Positions 42,547-53,103 of a DNA stretch of 64,000 nucleotides are shown here, in pieces (within the stretch, counting starts at the first letter, position 1; each line of letters begins with the position of its first letter). Origin of the DNA: Flectonema sp. DT1601 (lineage: Eukaryota > Euglenozoa > Diplonemea > Diplonemida > Diplonemidae). The stretch is taken from the NCBI GenBank assembly GCA_964019425.1, contig OZ025820.1, positions 372,001 to 436,000 of the forward strand. Reading direction: 5' to 3'. A model generated the notes under the pieces. It did no database searches. It was not told the origin of the DNA and saw only the letters and a list, made by a program, of their open reading frames with translations. The position numbers and the translations under genes were made by a program.

Positions 42547-43060
42547 GTTTTTACATTCATTCTGAAAAAAAAAGTTATTTTTTAACTGAATTCCAACATT
42601 AAAAAAAAAAAGTGAATGAAATCGTCTGCTTGAATATCGATTCCTAATAAAACTGAAATCTGGTAAAGTAGAAAGACAAGATTACAACATCACAACAACA
42701 ACAACAAAGTAACACAATACTATAATCTATTTTTATTTTTTTTTTAATTTTTTTTTGTTTCTTTCTATACATCTAATTGGCAGTTTGTTAGTTGCCTTGT
42801 CTAACCAAGAGGAAAAAAAACTGAAAACAAAGGATAACTAATATGAGTATCAAATTGGTATGTTTGTCTTTTCTTTGGATGAAAAAGACGTAATCAAGAA
42901 ACAGGTCCAACCTAATCAACAGGAGATATAACAACTGAGGGTTGCGGTTGCATTTGCAAACCACTTCTCTGAATACGTTGGCTGTTCTGTTGTGTGTTCT
43001 TAGAGATATGTTTCTGTTTGTTTGTTTTATTTGAACAACTATTTAAATTAATTATTAAAA
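42547..43060. other. Gap between phosphatase and ankyrin gene
   Basis: Phosphatase leader region and 3' UTR of the ankyrin gene. AT-rich; no gene seen. Confidence 0.55.
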
Positions 43061-46000
43061 CTAAAACCTAACAAGACATACAGAGCTCATCATATCATCT
43101 GGTGGCAGGTCTGAACTACTCAGATCAGAGGGTTTGCTCGAGAAGACGGTTTTGTAGAATATTATTAAGGAAGGCAGTGACAAGAAGACTATGAATGAAG
43201 TTAGTCCAACAAAAATAAGAGCAGTTATCGCCTGTTGGATTTCGTGACTGTCCGGAGCGGCATCGATTCCAATTAATAAGAAGCTCAGCCAACCAACTGA
43301 AAAGTTCGAAAACAATCCAATTTTTGACACCACATTCACCCTCTGCACATCCTGAGCTAGTTTCGTATTTATTTTATTTTTTTCAATTTTTTGGTTCGTT
43401 ACCTTCTTCCAAACGAAAAAACAAAACATCGAAACAACAAAACCAACAACATGTCCAACATGAATAGAAAACAATTCCCGAAAACCAACAATAACAACAA
43501 CTTGAAATGCATCAACCCAAAACAAGATACCCAAATCACTAAGGTAAATTGAGTACGGAACAACAATAGAGACTACTAAATATGATAAAAACCCTCCTAG
43601 AGCGACGATGAACGAATTACTATATTCTCCGCAAGATTCCAACGAAGCTGAGCAATCCAAGAGCGGAAGTATTATTCCGTTAACAAGAAACGGAAGCATT
43701 GCGTGAGAAACAAATAAATATATTTTGGAACTCAATGTGTTTTGAAAGTGTAAACCTCCATTAGAATCCCTTCTACAGGCTCCTTGAATTAGAAATCCAG
43801 CATAACCAATTAAAACTAAAACTAATATGAGGGACACATAAAATGAAATTTCCTTGCTATCGTTAAATCTGAAGAGGAGAGGATTTCCAACAGTTTTCGT
43901 CCAAAACGAAGCATTGATCGACGATCCCACAACTGATAACAAAAATAACAATCTAACCAAGATGCTAACAGTATGAAGTACACTAAAACTGTTGCTGAGT
44001 TTTTTTATTTTATAGACATCATTACAACTGACTTTTGATAATAACGAAAATCCAAAACTAAAACAACCATCAACCACAACCTTCCTATATAAGTTGACTA
44101 GTATAACACACGTTGGAATTAGATAAATTCCGAACATAATTTTTAAACTGATCGTTGAAGGATCAGTGAGAGAGACTACCAACACCGGAATGATTAAAGA
44201 AATAACCGCCATCAACAAAGAGACTATGAGAAATCCAACATAAGATGATGTAGATATTTTTGATTTACATCTCTTAAAATCGACGAGTACCATAGATAGT
44301 AGTCGGGAAGTAAATAATGAACCTGGAACGATTGCGATTCCAAAACAAGAATAAGGGATGGACTTTAATACTTGAAGTGGTTTTATTTTTGATGATCGAT
44401 CACAACTACCGATTCCATCGCAATCAACATCCTCAAGTAATATTTCCTTACAACACACATCCGTATCATCAAGAAGAGAGAATGGACTACGATTGCTATA
44501 ATCAGTTGTATTACAGTTGTGTTTACAATCACTCAATACAATTTGAAGGCATTCATGAGATTTTTCTTGACATGCCCAGTGAATTGGTCCTTTGCCTTCA
44601 ACATCATTACTAACTTGACTGAAACCAGCCATTGATTGTTTTAAAATTTCTAATTTATCAACCCAACCCCCTGTTATACAATAATAAACAGCTGATCTTC
44701 CATAGAAGTCAGTGATTGACGGATCTGCTCCTGCTGACAGGAGCAGTTCTGTAGTATGAAAACCAGCATCGTCTGTGATTCCAACAGCCGCATTTTGTTC
44801 GTCGAAAAACTGTCCATTAAAGTCGATATGACTGTTGAATTTAGTCGGCTCAGCTTTATTTATTATTTCAATTATTTTTCGAAGCCCAGCTTCATTCAAG
44901 CTACTGGTGTTAAAGAGATCACCCTCCAATGAAAATTCCACTCCTTTAATGACAATGATTTGACTCTCACCTTCTTCTTCTTTAACTGAAACTATTGGAC
45001 CTGTTAGTGTAATCTGACTTTTTTCGGTTAATTCCTTCGGCAATAAACCGTATCTGTTTCCTCCAACTGCGTACATTAACGGAGTTAAATTATTGACATC
45101 TTTTTGATTAATGTCTAGTAGTAGTTGATCACCATTCTTACCCGATAATAAGAAATTAATTATCTCATGATGACGTAGTATGGATGCAAGGTGTAAAGCT
45201 GTTCTTTTAGTTGTGTTGTGGACGTAATTTAGATCTGAGATCCCACTTCGTAGCAACGCTGATACGACCGGAAGGTGATTCCCAATTACTGACATTAGCA
45301 ACGCTTTTCCACTCTCGTCACTCCCAGGTGTTATTTCTTTAGCTACAGAGCGTAGTCTTGCTATGTCTCCCTGTGCAGCTGCTTTAACAAATATTGTGTG
45401 TGGCTGTACAGGACTGTTTATATTAGGTTGTGAATGAATTATGCCGGAGTGACTTACAACAGCTTCTCTCTGTAGAGGACTGCCGTTAGTATTATGATTC
45501 AATTTCACACAGTTCACGTGTGAAGGAGTCTGCTGTACTTGTTGAGTGGGGTTGTTGTTGTCGACGACAGGTTTTGATTTCAAGTTAGTTGTGATTGGTG
45601 TCGTCTGTTGAACATCATCAATGGAACGAACTGACTCGATTTTTTTCACAATTTCTGAATTCACCAGAGCTCGCTGTGAATGTTTCGCAGGGCTGCTTTC
45701 AACAGGATAATTAGATTGAAGATTACGTCGAGTTGGTGATCCAAAAACAGCTGGGGGTGGAACAGATGTTTTCGTGTCCAAAACAACAGGTGACGTCTGC
45801 GCATCGCGCAACTTACGAGGGGATTGAGAAACTTCAACTACGTAATCAGCAAACGATTGCTGAGATTGTAATTTATTAATTTGATTTCTATCTCTGTCTC
45901 TGAGAGGAGTTCGATCAGCTTCATCATCACTGTCATCAACAGCTATAATAATCTCTTCACTATTAGGATACGATGGCTCTACTGAGACAGCTTCACCAAA

Positions 46001-47086
46001 TCGAACTTGTTGCTTCCTCCGTTGATGTCCATCATCAGAATGAGTTGAGTACAAAGTTGGTTGGTTGGAGTGGAATTCGTAATTATTATTTGCATTTCTG
46101 TAGTCTGTTTCTCCACCACCAGAATCTCCAATACCTGGGTAGAAGTCACTTCCATAGGGATCGGTTCCTCGTAGAGGATTGTGACGTCTGTGGCTACGAT
46201 GATGATCAGGAAACCCACTCCTGTTGTAGTTCATCTGGATTGGATTACCATTCGGATGATGTGTATGTCTGTTGTGAATACCTTCATTATAATTATAGCT
46301 TGAGGTAGTATTACTAGGAGGTTGTGACTGATAGTAATGACCACCACGATGACTACCAACAGGATATCCATAAGAATCTAACTCCTGAGTCGGATGACCT
46401 CTGCGACTACTAACACGTTGATCACTTTGATAATAATTAGAATGACTGACCTCATCAACTGGAGTAAAGTGTTCCCTTCGAGTGCCATCTGTTGGATATC
46501 TCGAATGTGATGATGTCTCAGTATGACCAACACGATGGTGATTAGAATGATAATCCGAGTCAATTACATCACCTGAATTACCAACAGAACCCGACTCCTG
46601 AAAGTCTCCTCTACGAGTGCTGCGATGATTTGAATGCGATGATTCATGACCATGACGACTGACTGTTGCATGTGACTCTCCTTGATGGCTCATATGTCTA
46701 TCTTGATGGTGAGACGGTAAGTAGTTTTGAGGATTATTATTTGATTGGTGTGAATGACTTCGATGATTTCTTTCTGATGCAGAAGAGTGATAAGAATTAC
46801 CATTTAGAGTTTCTGTATAACCACTCCTCCTCTCTGATGGATATCTTCTTGAGTGTTGATGTTTTGTGACTCCGTGTACACTACTCATGGGTGGGATGTT
46901 TTCATCATTAGCAGAGTGAAATAGTGATCCCTGATGTCTTTGTTGTTCTGCGGAAATGATATCTACGTGGTCACACTTCAGCTTTGCTTCTCTGTGCAGT
47001 CGTTCATAAGCAGATTCTTCTTGTCGTCCTTCATCTCTGTGAAGAAGTCCTCCTACCCAGGGTTTCTGTTCTCCAACACCTGTCAT
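43061..47086 (-). CDS. Ankyrin-repeat protein with multi-spanning C-terminus
   Basis: Single exon, 1341 residues in three parts. Residues 1-500 are disordered and His/Ser/Arg-rich (HRSHSHQSNNNPQNY and similar). About 530-860 hold ankyrin repeats: VKAAAQGDIARLRSVAKEI, RTALHLASILRHHEIINFLL, LTPLMYAVGG, TTELLLSAGADPSITDFYGR, GPIHWACQEKSHECLQIVL. About 920-1320 carry roughly ten hydrophobic spans (VGFLIVSLLMAVISLIIPVL, IYLFVSHAMLPFLVNGIILP). Ankyrin plus membrane spans suggests a channel or a DHHC acyltransferase, but no DHHC-Cys motif or pore/TRP motif is visible, so function stays open. CCCTGACAG lies 6 bases before the ATG. Confidence 0.85.
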   Translation of the reverse strand: MTGVGEQKPWVGGLLHRDEGRQEESAYERLHREAKLKCDHVDIISAEQQRHQGSLFHSANDENIPPMSSVHGVTKHQHSRRYPSERRSGYTETLNGNSYHSSASERNHRSHSHQSNNNPQNYLPSHHQDRHMSHQGESHATVSRHGHESSHSNHRSTRRGDFQESGSVGNSGDVIDSDYHSNHHRVGHTETSSHSRYPTDGTRREHFTPVDEVSHSNYYQSDQRVSSRRGHPTQELDSYGYPVGSHRGGHYYQSQPPSNTTSSYNYNEGIHNRHTHHPNGNPIQMNYNRSGFPDHHRSHRRHNPLRGTDPYGSDFYPGIGDSGGGETDYRNANNNYEFHSNQPTLYSTHSDDGHQRRKQQVRFGEAVSVEPSYPNSEEIIIAVDDSDDEADRTPLRDRDRNQINKLQSQQSFADYVVEVSQSPRKLRDAQTSPVVLDTKTSVPPPAVFGSPTRRNLQSNYPVESSPAKHSQRALVNSEIVKKIESVRSIDDVQQTTPITTNLKSKPVVDNNNPTQQVQQTPSHVNCVKLNHNTNGSPLQREAVVSHSGIIHSQPNINSPVQPHTIFVKAAAQGDIARLRSVAKEITPGSDESGKALLMSVIGNHLPVVSALLRSGISDLNYVHNTTKRTALHLASILRHHEIINFLLSGKNGDQLLLDINQKDVNNLTPLMYAVGGNRYGLLPKELTEKSQITLTGPIVSVKEEEGESQIIVIKGVEFSLEGDLFNTSSLNEAGLRKIIEIINKAEPTKFNSHIDFNGQFFDEQNAAVGITDDAGFHTTELLLSAGADPSITDFYGRSAVYYCITGGWVDKLEILKQSMAGFSQVSNDVEGKGPIHWACQEKSHECLQIVLSDCKHNCNTTDYSNRSPFSLLDDTDVCCKEILLEDVDCDGIGSCDRSSKIKPLQVLKSIPYSCFGIAIVPGSLFTSRLLSMVLVDFKRCKSKISTSSYVGFLIVSLLMAVISLIIPVLVVSLTDPSTISLKIMFGIYLIPTCVILVNLYRKVVVDGCFSFGFSLLSKVSCNDVYKIKKLSNSFSVLHTVSILVRLLFLLSVVGSSINASFWTKTVGNPLLFRFNDSKEISFYVSLILVLVLIGYAGFLIQGACRRDSNGGLHFQNTLSSKIYLFVSHAMLPFLVNGIILPLLDCSASLESCGEYSNSFIVALGGFLSYLVVSIVVPYSIYLSDLGILFWVDAFQVVVIVGFRELFSIHVGHVVGFVVSMFCFFVWKKVTNQKIEKNKINTKLAQDVQRVNVVSKIGLFSNFSVGWLSFLLIGIDAAPDSHEIQQAITALIFVGLTSFIVFLSLPSLIIFYKTVFSSKPSDLSSSDLPPDDMMSSVCLVRF

Positions 47087-48473
47087 ATAGAACTGTCAGG
47101 GAGGTTGCTACAGCAATCGATGTCTTTTCATGTGCTCATTTTGGTGTTGGGCACACCCCGATTTCCCTGAAATAAAAAGAAAAATTAAAACAACGGTGTG
47201 ACACCAACATGTGACACTCTGTTATTCACATCCGTCTTCACTGGATATTTGATAGCTGTTGTGATAATTATTTTATAGAGACTCTAACAACATAACATCA
47301 CAGTGAGAAGATTCGTGTAGGTGTTAAGGACGACCCACCCACTACGAGAAGACCGCTCTGTTTAAAAGAACAGTTCTTCACGCTATGCTACGTTTTTTGG
47401 CTTATAACTGTGAAATATCGTTTTTTTGAGTTTTTTTTTTTTTTTTGTTCCCCCACTTTCCTTTACTTCTATTTTTCAAGATATTAAGTTAGTATAACGT
47501 TTACAAAAGACATTACCGTCCTTTGCCAAAAAATTTGAAGTTACTTTTCAAGAAAGCTTTTACGTGTATGCGCAACACGTGCCGTCAATCTTGTTGTGAA
47601 CCTCATGCGAAAGGGGTTTAGATATTAAATTGATTTTTTTTATTTTTTAAATTTTGTCGTTGATACGATTCACTAAAGAACGTAAAAACGAAGAAATGGG
47701 AGACAAAATTTATTACTTTCTTTTTTAAGGTGTTGACACGAACGCCAACAGCAGGATCCGGTCATGAAAGAAAATAAGAAAATTTTCATTTTTTTTTTAA
47801 TAAAAATAACCTAATTCAATCAAATTCAATCGACAATAGAATCAAAAGAAAGGGTTAGGAAGGAGAAAAAAAAAAAAGCGAACTACCTGAATCGCACTAT
47901 AATTATAAATGCGCCAGAGCTGCAACAATTAAGATATTGAGAATGCCACTTACTTTTATTCTCACAGGGAGAATGTCACAGAGGGGGGAAACATCGACTG
48001 AAAAAAAAAAAAATAAATAACAGCAGAACAGAACTCAAAGCAGCTATCACGCAAGAATACCGTCGAAGCGAAAACACTTGCCTAAACAAGGTTAACAGTA
48101 ACTACTGAAGCTTTGTAATACAAAAAAAAGGAATGGGAAAAGGGGGGAAGGAGAAACACCGTCCTCCTATGTAACGTTTTATGTTTTTTTTCTAATCTCG
48201 TAAGAACAACACAATTCAGGGTTTCCATAATATTGTATCATCACTCAATCACAATGGAATTATTGTCTACTAAGTACAACAACAACCCAATACATCAAAG
48301 AAGCGAATCGCCCCCCTCGAATAACGATGATGACGAGTGTAGGTAACAAGTAGAAACTACGTCCGATAAAGTTAGATTTAGTTTTATTCCTTCGCAAAAA
48401 AAGAGAAAGTCAGACTCCGTGTTATAATATAGTAATCGATTGGCAATAATTAAAATTATCAGCGGGAAGAAGC
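47087..48473. other. Gap of 1.4 kb
   Basis: Presumed 3' UTR of urocanate hydratase and leader region of the ankyrin gene. Less homopolymer-rich in its left part. No protein-like frame seen on either strand. Confidence 0.55.
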
Positions 48474-50597
48474 TCACGCGAATGCCGCTTTGATGATGTC
48501 GTCTTCAGCGTGGTTTGGCATCTGTTTTTTATTAGTTGTGAAGAAGGACTTCTGTAGAACAGATATAAAGAAAGATGCGATACATACGGTGATTTTAAGG
48601 AGTTCGTTTTCAGTCATGGCACGTTTTGCGGCAAACTCAGCGTTGGTGTTGCGGGCCCATGCACGACGTGCGATACCATTATTGACATCCCAGTGAAGCA
48701 TTGAATTCAAGTTACGAAGTGATTCTGGAGTACCGTCAAGAACAAGACCAAAGCCTCCGTTAATTACTTCACCCCAACCAACTCCTCCTCCGTTGTGAAG
48801 AGAGATCCATGTTGCACCTCGGAAAGCATCACCTGCAAAGTTTTGAACAGCCATGTCAGCGCAGAACATAGAGCCGTCTCTGATGTTAGCTGTTTCTCTA
48901 AATGGAGAATCAGTTCCACTAACATCGTGGTGATCTCTTCCAAGAACAACAGGTGCTTTTAGTCTTCCATCTTTGACAGCGTTGTTGAAAGCCTCTGCGA
49001 TTCTTCTGCGTCCCATGTCGTCAGCGTATAAGATTCTAGCCTGACTTCCGACAACTAACTTATTCTCCATAGCACCCTTAATCCAGGTAATGTTGTCAGA
49101 CATTTGTTGAGCAATTTCTGGTGGAGACGTCTTCTTCATGTCCGTTAGAACTTCGAGAGCAAGCTCGTCGGTCAGCTGCAGGTCTTCTTCCAGACAGCTG
49201 GTGCAGACCCATCGGAATGGTCCAAATCCGAAATCGAAACACATCGGACCAACGATATCTTCAACGTAAGATGGATAACGGAATCCCGTGTTGTCTTCTT
49301 TCATAACTGCGGCACCAGCTCTGGAAGCCTCCAACAGAAACGCATTCCCGTAATCCCAGAAGTACATTCCTCTCGTTTCTGTTAGTTTGTTGATAGCGGC
49401 AGCGTGGCGTACGAGAGTTTCCTGAACTGCTTTCTTAAAGCCAGCTGGGTCCTTAGCCATCATTTCTTTTGATTCTTCAAATGAATGTCCAACTGGGTAG
49501 TAACCTCCAGCCCAAGGATTGTGAAGAGAAGTCTGGTCTGATCCAAGTTGAACGTCAATATCTCTTTCAACAACACGTTCCCAAAGATCAACAATATTAC
49601 CAATGTAACCAATTGAGATAGCTTTACCAGCCTGAGCATGTTCTTCCATTAAATCTAATGCTTCATCAGCTGACTCTGATAGAAGAGAACACCATCCCTG
49701 TTCATGTCTCTTTCTAGCAGCATGAGGATTAATCTCAGCTATGATACCTGCAGCTCCAGCAATGGTCGTCGCCTTAGCCTGTGCGCCTGACATTCCTCCG
49801 AGACCAGAAGTAATAAACTTAACTCCGGCCATTGATTCATTCTCTAAATATAATCTACCAGCATTTAGAAGTGTGATTGTAGTACCGTGAACTATACCCT
49901 GAGGTCCAATGTACATAAAGGATCCAGCAGTCATTTGACCATACTGAGAAACTCCTAAAGCATTCATTCGTTCATAGTCATCCTGTGAGCTGTAGTTAGG
50001 GATGACCATACCATTAGTTATTACCATTCTTGGTGCATCAATATGAGATGGGAAAAGCCCATGAGGATGGCCCGAGTACATTACAAGTGTTTGATCAGAT
50101 CTCATTTCACATAAATACTTAACAGTGATTCTGTACTGAGCCCAGTTTTGGAATGTAGCTCCGTTACCTCCGTATGTAATCAACTCGTCAGGGAACTGAG
50201 CAACACGTTTATCTAAATTATTATGAATCATTGTGAGGATCGCTGCTGCTTTTCTATCAACTGTAGGATAATCTAAGGAGTTGTATGGTTTCATTTCGTA
50301 CTCTGTTGGTTTAAATCTCATCATGTAAATGCGACCAAAAGTATTTAATTCTTGAGCGAATTCAGGAGCCAATTCATCATGCCATTCAGCAGGAACATAC
50401 CTCAATGCGTTTCTCAGCGACAACTCCTTCTCTGATGCCGATAAGACTTGTTTTCTTGGAGGAGCATGGTCAACACTATCATTAAATTGATATGGAGGTG
50501 GTAGACTTGAAGGAATCCCCTCAGCTAAATTTGCTTTCATCGCATCGATTCCGTTTGAAATTCCCCTCCTCTGAAGTTGTGCAATAAATCTATTCAT
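48474..50597 (-). CDS. Urocanate hydratase
   Basis: NAD-dependent enzyme of histidine breakdown: urocanate plus water to imidazolone propionate. Two exons (48589-1 to 50597, i.e. 48588-50597, and 48474-48521) with a 66-base GTATGT...CAG intron give 685 residues, like the vertebrate enzyme (about 676). The N-terminus carries the eukaryotic-type arm (GIPSSLPPPYQF). Family text includes YGGNGATFQNWAQYRITVKY, MYSGHPHGLFPS, TAGSFMYIGPQGIVHGTT, GGMSGAQAKA, EQGWCSLLSESADEALDLM, GSDQTSLHNPWAGGYYPVG, RDHHDVSGTDSPFRET and LHNGGGVGWGEVINGGFGLV. The short last exon encodes MPNHAEDDIIKAAFA. No other histidine-pathway gene is nearby. Likely cytosolic. Confidence 0.96.
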   Translation of the reverse strand: MNRFIAQLQRRGISNGIDAMKANLAEGIPSSLPPPYQFNDSVDHAPPRKQVLSASEKELSLRNALRYVPAEWHDELAPEFAQELNTFGRIYMMRFKPTEYEMKPYNSLDYPTVDRKAAAILTMIHNNLDKRVAQFPDELITYGGNGATFQNWAQYRITVKYLCEMRSDQTLVMYSGHPHGLFPSHIDAPRMVITNGMVIPNYSSQDDYERMNALGVSQYGQMTAGSFMYIGPQGIVHGTTITLLNAGRLYLENESMAGVKFITSGLGGMSGAQAKATTIAGAAGIIAEINPHAARKRHEQGWCSLLSESADEALDLMEEHAQAGKAISIGYIGNIVDLWERVVERDIDVQLGSDQTSLHNPWAGGYYPVGHSFEESKEMMAKDPAGFKKAVQETLVRHAAAINKLTETRGMYFWDYGNAFLLEASRAGAAVMKEDNTGFRYPSYVEDIVGPMCFDFGFGPFRWVCTSCLEEDLQLTDELALEVLTDMKKTSPPEIAQQMSDNITWIKGAMENKLVVGSQARILYADDMGRRRIAEAFNNAVKDGRLKAPVVLGRDHHDVSGTDSPFRETANIRDGSMFCADMAVQNFAGDAFRGATWISLHNGGGVGWGEVINGGFGLVLDGTPESLRNLNSMLHWDVNNGIARRAWARNTNAEFAAKRAMTENELLKITVCIASFFISVLQKSFFTTNKKQMPNHAEDDIIKAAFA

Positions 50598-50814
50598 TTT
50601 TTTAATTACAATTAAAAAAAAACCGTGTCTTTAAATAAACAAAAAATAATAATAATTAATTAATTAATTAGTTCTCATATGAAGCCTCTAAAGTTAGCAA
50701 CAAACATTATCCAATCACTATGAAGAGATAAACAATAAGAAGTACAGGAGTAAAATAAATATCTAAGAAAAAAACAAAAAACAGATGAATATGTAATGGT
50801 AGCAGTCGGTGTCT

Positions 50815-53103
50815 TCACGTAGTTGGTAACTCTTTCTCCCAAATAGCACTTCTTTGTAAATGTGATTCTGTACGTGGTACGTATGATCCTTCGACATTAC
50901 AAGGAAGGATCGATTGAGTTCCTAAACGTGTTTGAGACTCTCGCTGATATTCGGACAACGGTTTTGTAATACTGAGAGCTGCTGCAGGTGTTTCAGTTAG
51001 TTGAGGAGCTACTACTGAGTGTGGGTCTTCCAAACCAAAACCCAAAACAATTGGTCTGTATTCAATATTTAAACCATGTGCTCTCCTACCTAAAAGCTCA
51101 TTCCTTCTCGCAGCCTCCATTCGAAGTAAAGTTCTCTCTTCTAAATTATCTAACTGTGTCCCACTAGTTGGAAGAGGTCTACAAACTCCTATCTCTGAAC
51201 GAGCTGCTCTCATACGCTGCTCTGTTAGTAAATCGTGTTCTTCATTCATTACAGGAGGTGATGGTGATCGTCGTGCTCCGCTTAAGTTAACTGCTGAAGT
51301 TAGATTACCTCTGGTTGGGGATACTGTTCTGGTTAAACCTGTTGAAGGACGTGATCGATATGATGTTTCAGTTTTTAATATTTGATCAAGAGTACCACAT
51401 AATTTATCTAATTGTTGATCACCTGTTGGAGCTCCCTCTTGGTGTATTCTGACCGGAAAGTCTCCCTTCATAACTAACCGTTCTGGGGATGGAGAGTACT
51501 GAGAAGCGCGTAATCCATCCAACTGCGAGACTGCATTCCTAACACTGTCAGCATTCCTTCTCTCAGTCATGTAAGTTCGAATACCTCCAGGGTATATTGA
51601 GTCATTCATCTGTAGTGAAACTGGTCTTGTCGGTGATGGTAATTCTTCATTCGCATATCGATTTTCAGGAGGAATAGGAGAAGTCATAATTACAGTGTTG
51701 TTGTTGTTATTATTATTATTATTTGGAGCAGCAGTATTAGAGCTGCTATTTAGTGATCTATTCACATAATTATGTTGCATTTGATTTGGAGGAACTGCTA
51801 AGTGTGATGGAGGAGCTGGTACCATATTATGTGATAATGTTGACTTATAAATCGCTTCTTTCCTCAACTGCATTTCTAATGGTGCTGAGAGGGCATTGCA
51901 ATCTTGAAGTGAGAAGCCGTCTTTCAACTCATCTCCTTCAGAGTTAAATAAAACAATTTCGTCGTGATTGAATCCGCTTGACTTAGAAAGTAATCTTTTT
52001 ATTTTTAAAACAGTAGCGGTAGGTCGGATTTTAGGAATTTTGTACTCGGTATTATCTTCCATTGACTTCACAGATATTGTGTGCACCTCGTCAGAGAGTG
52101 ATGAGGGTCCGTGTTTTCTTCCAGTGTTAGGACAAAACAAAGACGTATCAATACCTCCCCCACAAGCAACACATTGGGCAGTCTGACTTAACGTCGCTCG
52201 TCGCATTACCGCTTGGAGGATTGCTCCGTTGTAGATACCACTCTCTAGAAGAGTGTCAGTTGATGGAAGGACTCTTCCCAACCATGAGATTTGAACTAAT
52301 TCTGAAGGAACACCCCACTCATCATCAACAGTCTTAGCGAGAGATTTAACCTTTGTCATACCTGACACGGCCATTGGTAATTTCTGACCTCCAACACCTT
52401 CTACTACGATATGAACAGTTTTCTCATCTCTATTTTGATACTTCGAAGGTTCAGCAGATTCTTGTCGTGACAATGAACCTAAAGGATGTGTGTAGTAACT
52501 TTCGATAAAAGTCTTCTCTCCGATACTCATAGATGACAGAGCTGCACTGTAATCCAGAACTTCATTTCCCTGAACTCTGAGTCCGATAATGTCTGCTGGT
52601 TTTTGAATATTCTGTGCAAGTAACCCTCTCAGTTTAGAGAATGATACTCTCGAAGGGTTTAATTTAAAATTTATTTGTTGCTGTGATGAAATATGATTCC
52701 CAGCACCAGGAAGTTGTACAGTAATAACAATCTTCTGAGCTGCTGAAGTATTACTTGGCACCTTAGGAGCAATAGAGCCACTAAGAGGTTGTTGTGGTTT
52801 GGGGTGTTGGCTCTTCGCTCCTCCCAAGATCGCTTCTTTTCCTATCTTTGCAATCAGAGTTGCATCTGAAAGGTTCTCTCCAATTAAAGCATTATCCTGA
52901 AGAGCTGCATCTTGAGTCCATAATTGAAAACCTTCTTTACTCCAATCGAGACCAGGTTGTAATTGTTTTAATGAAGGCAATACTTTATCTTTTACTTTCT
53001 TTACCTTAGTTCCTTCTGGTACTGCTAATTTTATACTATGACCTTCGGTTGTCACTAGCTTGAAGGAAATTTTTTTATTTTTTGGCTTGTCATTGTCAGG
53101 CAT
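50815..53103 (-). CDS. Protein with several ubiquitin-like folds
   Basis: Single exon, 762 residues. At least three, probably four, ubiquitin-like folds are strung along the first 420 residues: about 10-90 (ISFKLVTTEGHSIKLAVPEG...DNALIGENLSDATLIAKI), 125-205 (IVITVQLPGAG...LRGLLAQNIQKPADIIGLRV), 227-300 (KTVHIVVEGVGGQKLPMAVS...VQISWLGRVLPSTDTLLESG) and 340-415 (HTISVKSMEDNTEYKIPKIR...EIVLFNSEGDELKDGFSLQD). A four-Cys group (CVACGGG, LFCPN) sits between folds three and four. The rest is disordered with an Asn run. Ubiquitin-like chains of this kind occur in SF3A1-, BAG6- or UBAC-like proteins, but I cannot match it to one. TTCTCTTAG lies 17 bases before the ATG. Confidence 0.75.
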   Translation of the reverse strand: MPDNDKPKNKKISFKLVTTEGHSIKLAVPEGTKVKKVKDKVLPSLKQLQPGLDWSKEGFQLWTQDAALQDNALIGENLSDATLIAKIGKEAILGGAKSQHPKPQQPLSGSIAPKVPSNTSAAQKIVITVQLPGAGNHISSQQQINFKLNPSRVSFSKLRGLLAQNIQKPADIIGLRVQGNEVLDYSAALSSMSIGEKTFIESYYTHPLGSLSRQESAEPSKYQNRDEKTVHIVVEGVGGQKLPMAVSGMTKVKSLAKTVDDEWGVPSELVQISWLGRVLPSTDTLLESGIYNGAILQAVMRRATLSQTAQCVACGGGIDTSLFCPNTGRKHGPSSLSDEVHTISVKSMEDNTEYKIPKIRPTATVLKIKRLLSKSSGFNHDEIVLFNSEGDELKDGFSLQDCNALSAPLEMQLRKEAIYKSTLSHNMVPAPPSHLAVPPNQMQHNYVNRSLNSSSNTAAPNNNNNNNNNTVIMTSPIPPENRYANEELPSPTRPVSLQMNDSIYPGGIRTYMTERRNADSVRNAVSQLDGLRASQYSPSPERLVMKGDFPVRIHQEGAPTGDQQLDKLCGTLDQILKTETSYRSRPSTGLTRTVSPTRGNLTSAVNLSGARRSPSPPVMNEEHDLLTEQRMRAARSEIGVCRPLPTSGTQLDNLEERTLLRMEAARRNELLGRRAHGLNIEYRPIVLGFGLEDPHSVVAPQLTETPAAALSITKPLSEYQRESQTRLGTQSILPCNVEGSYVPRTESHLQRSAIWEKELPTT

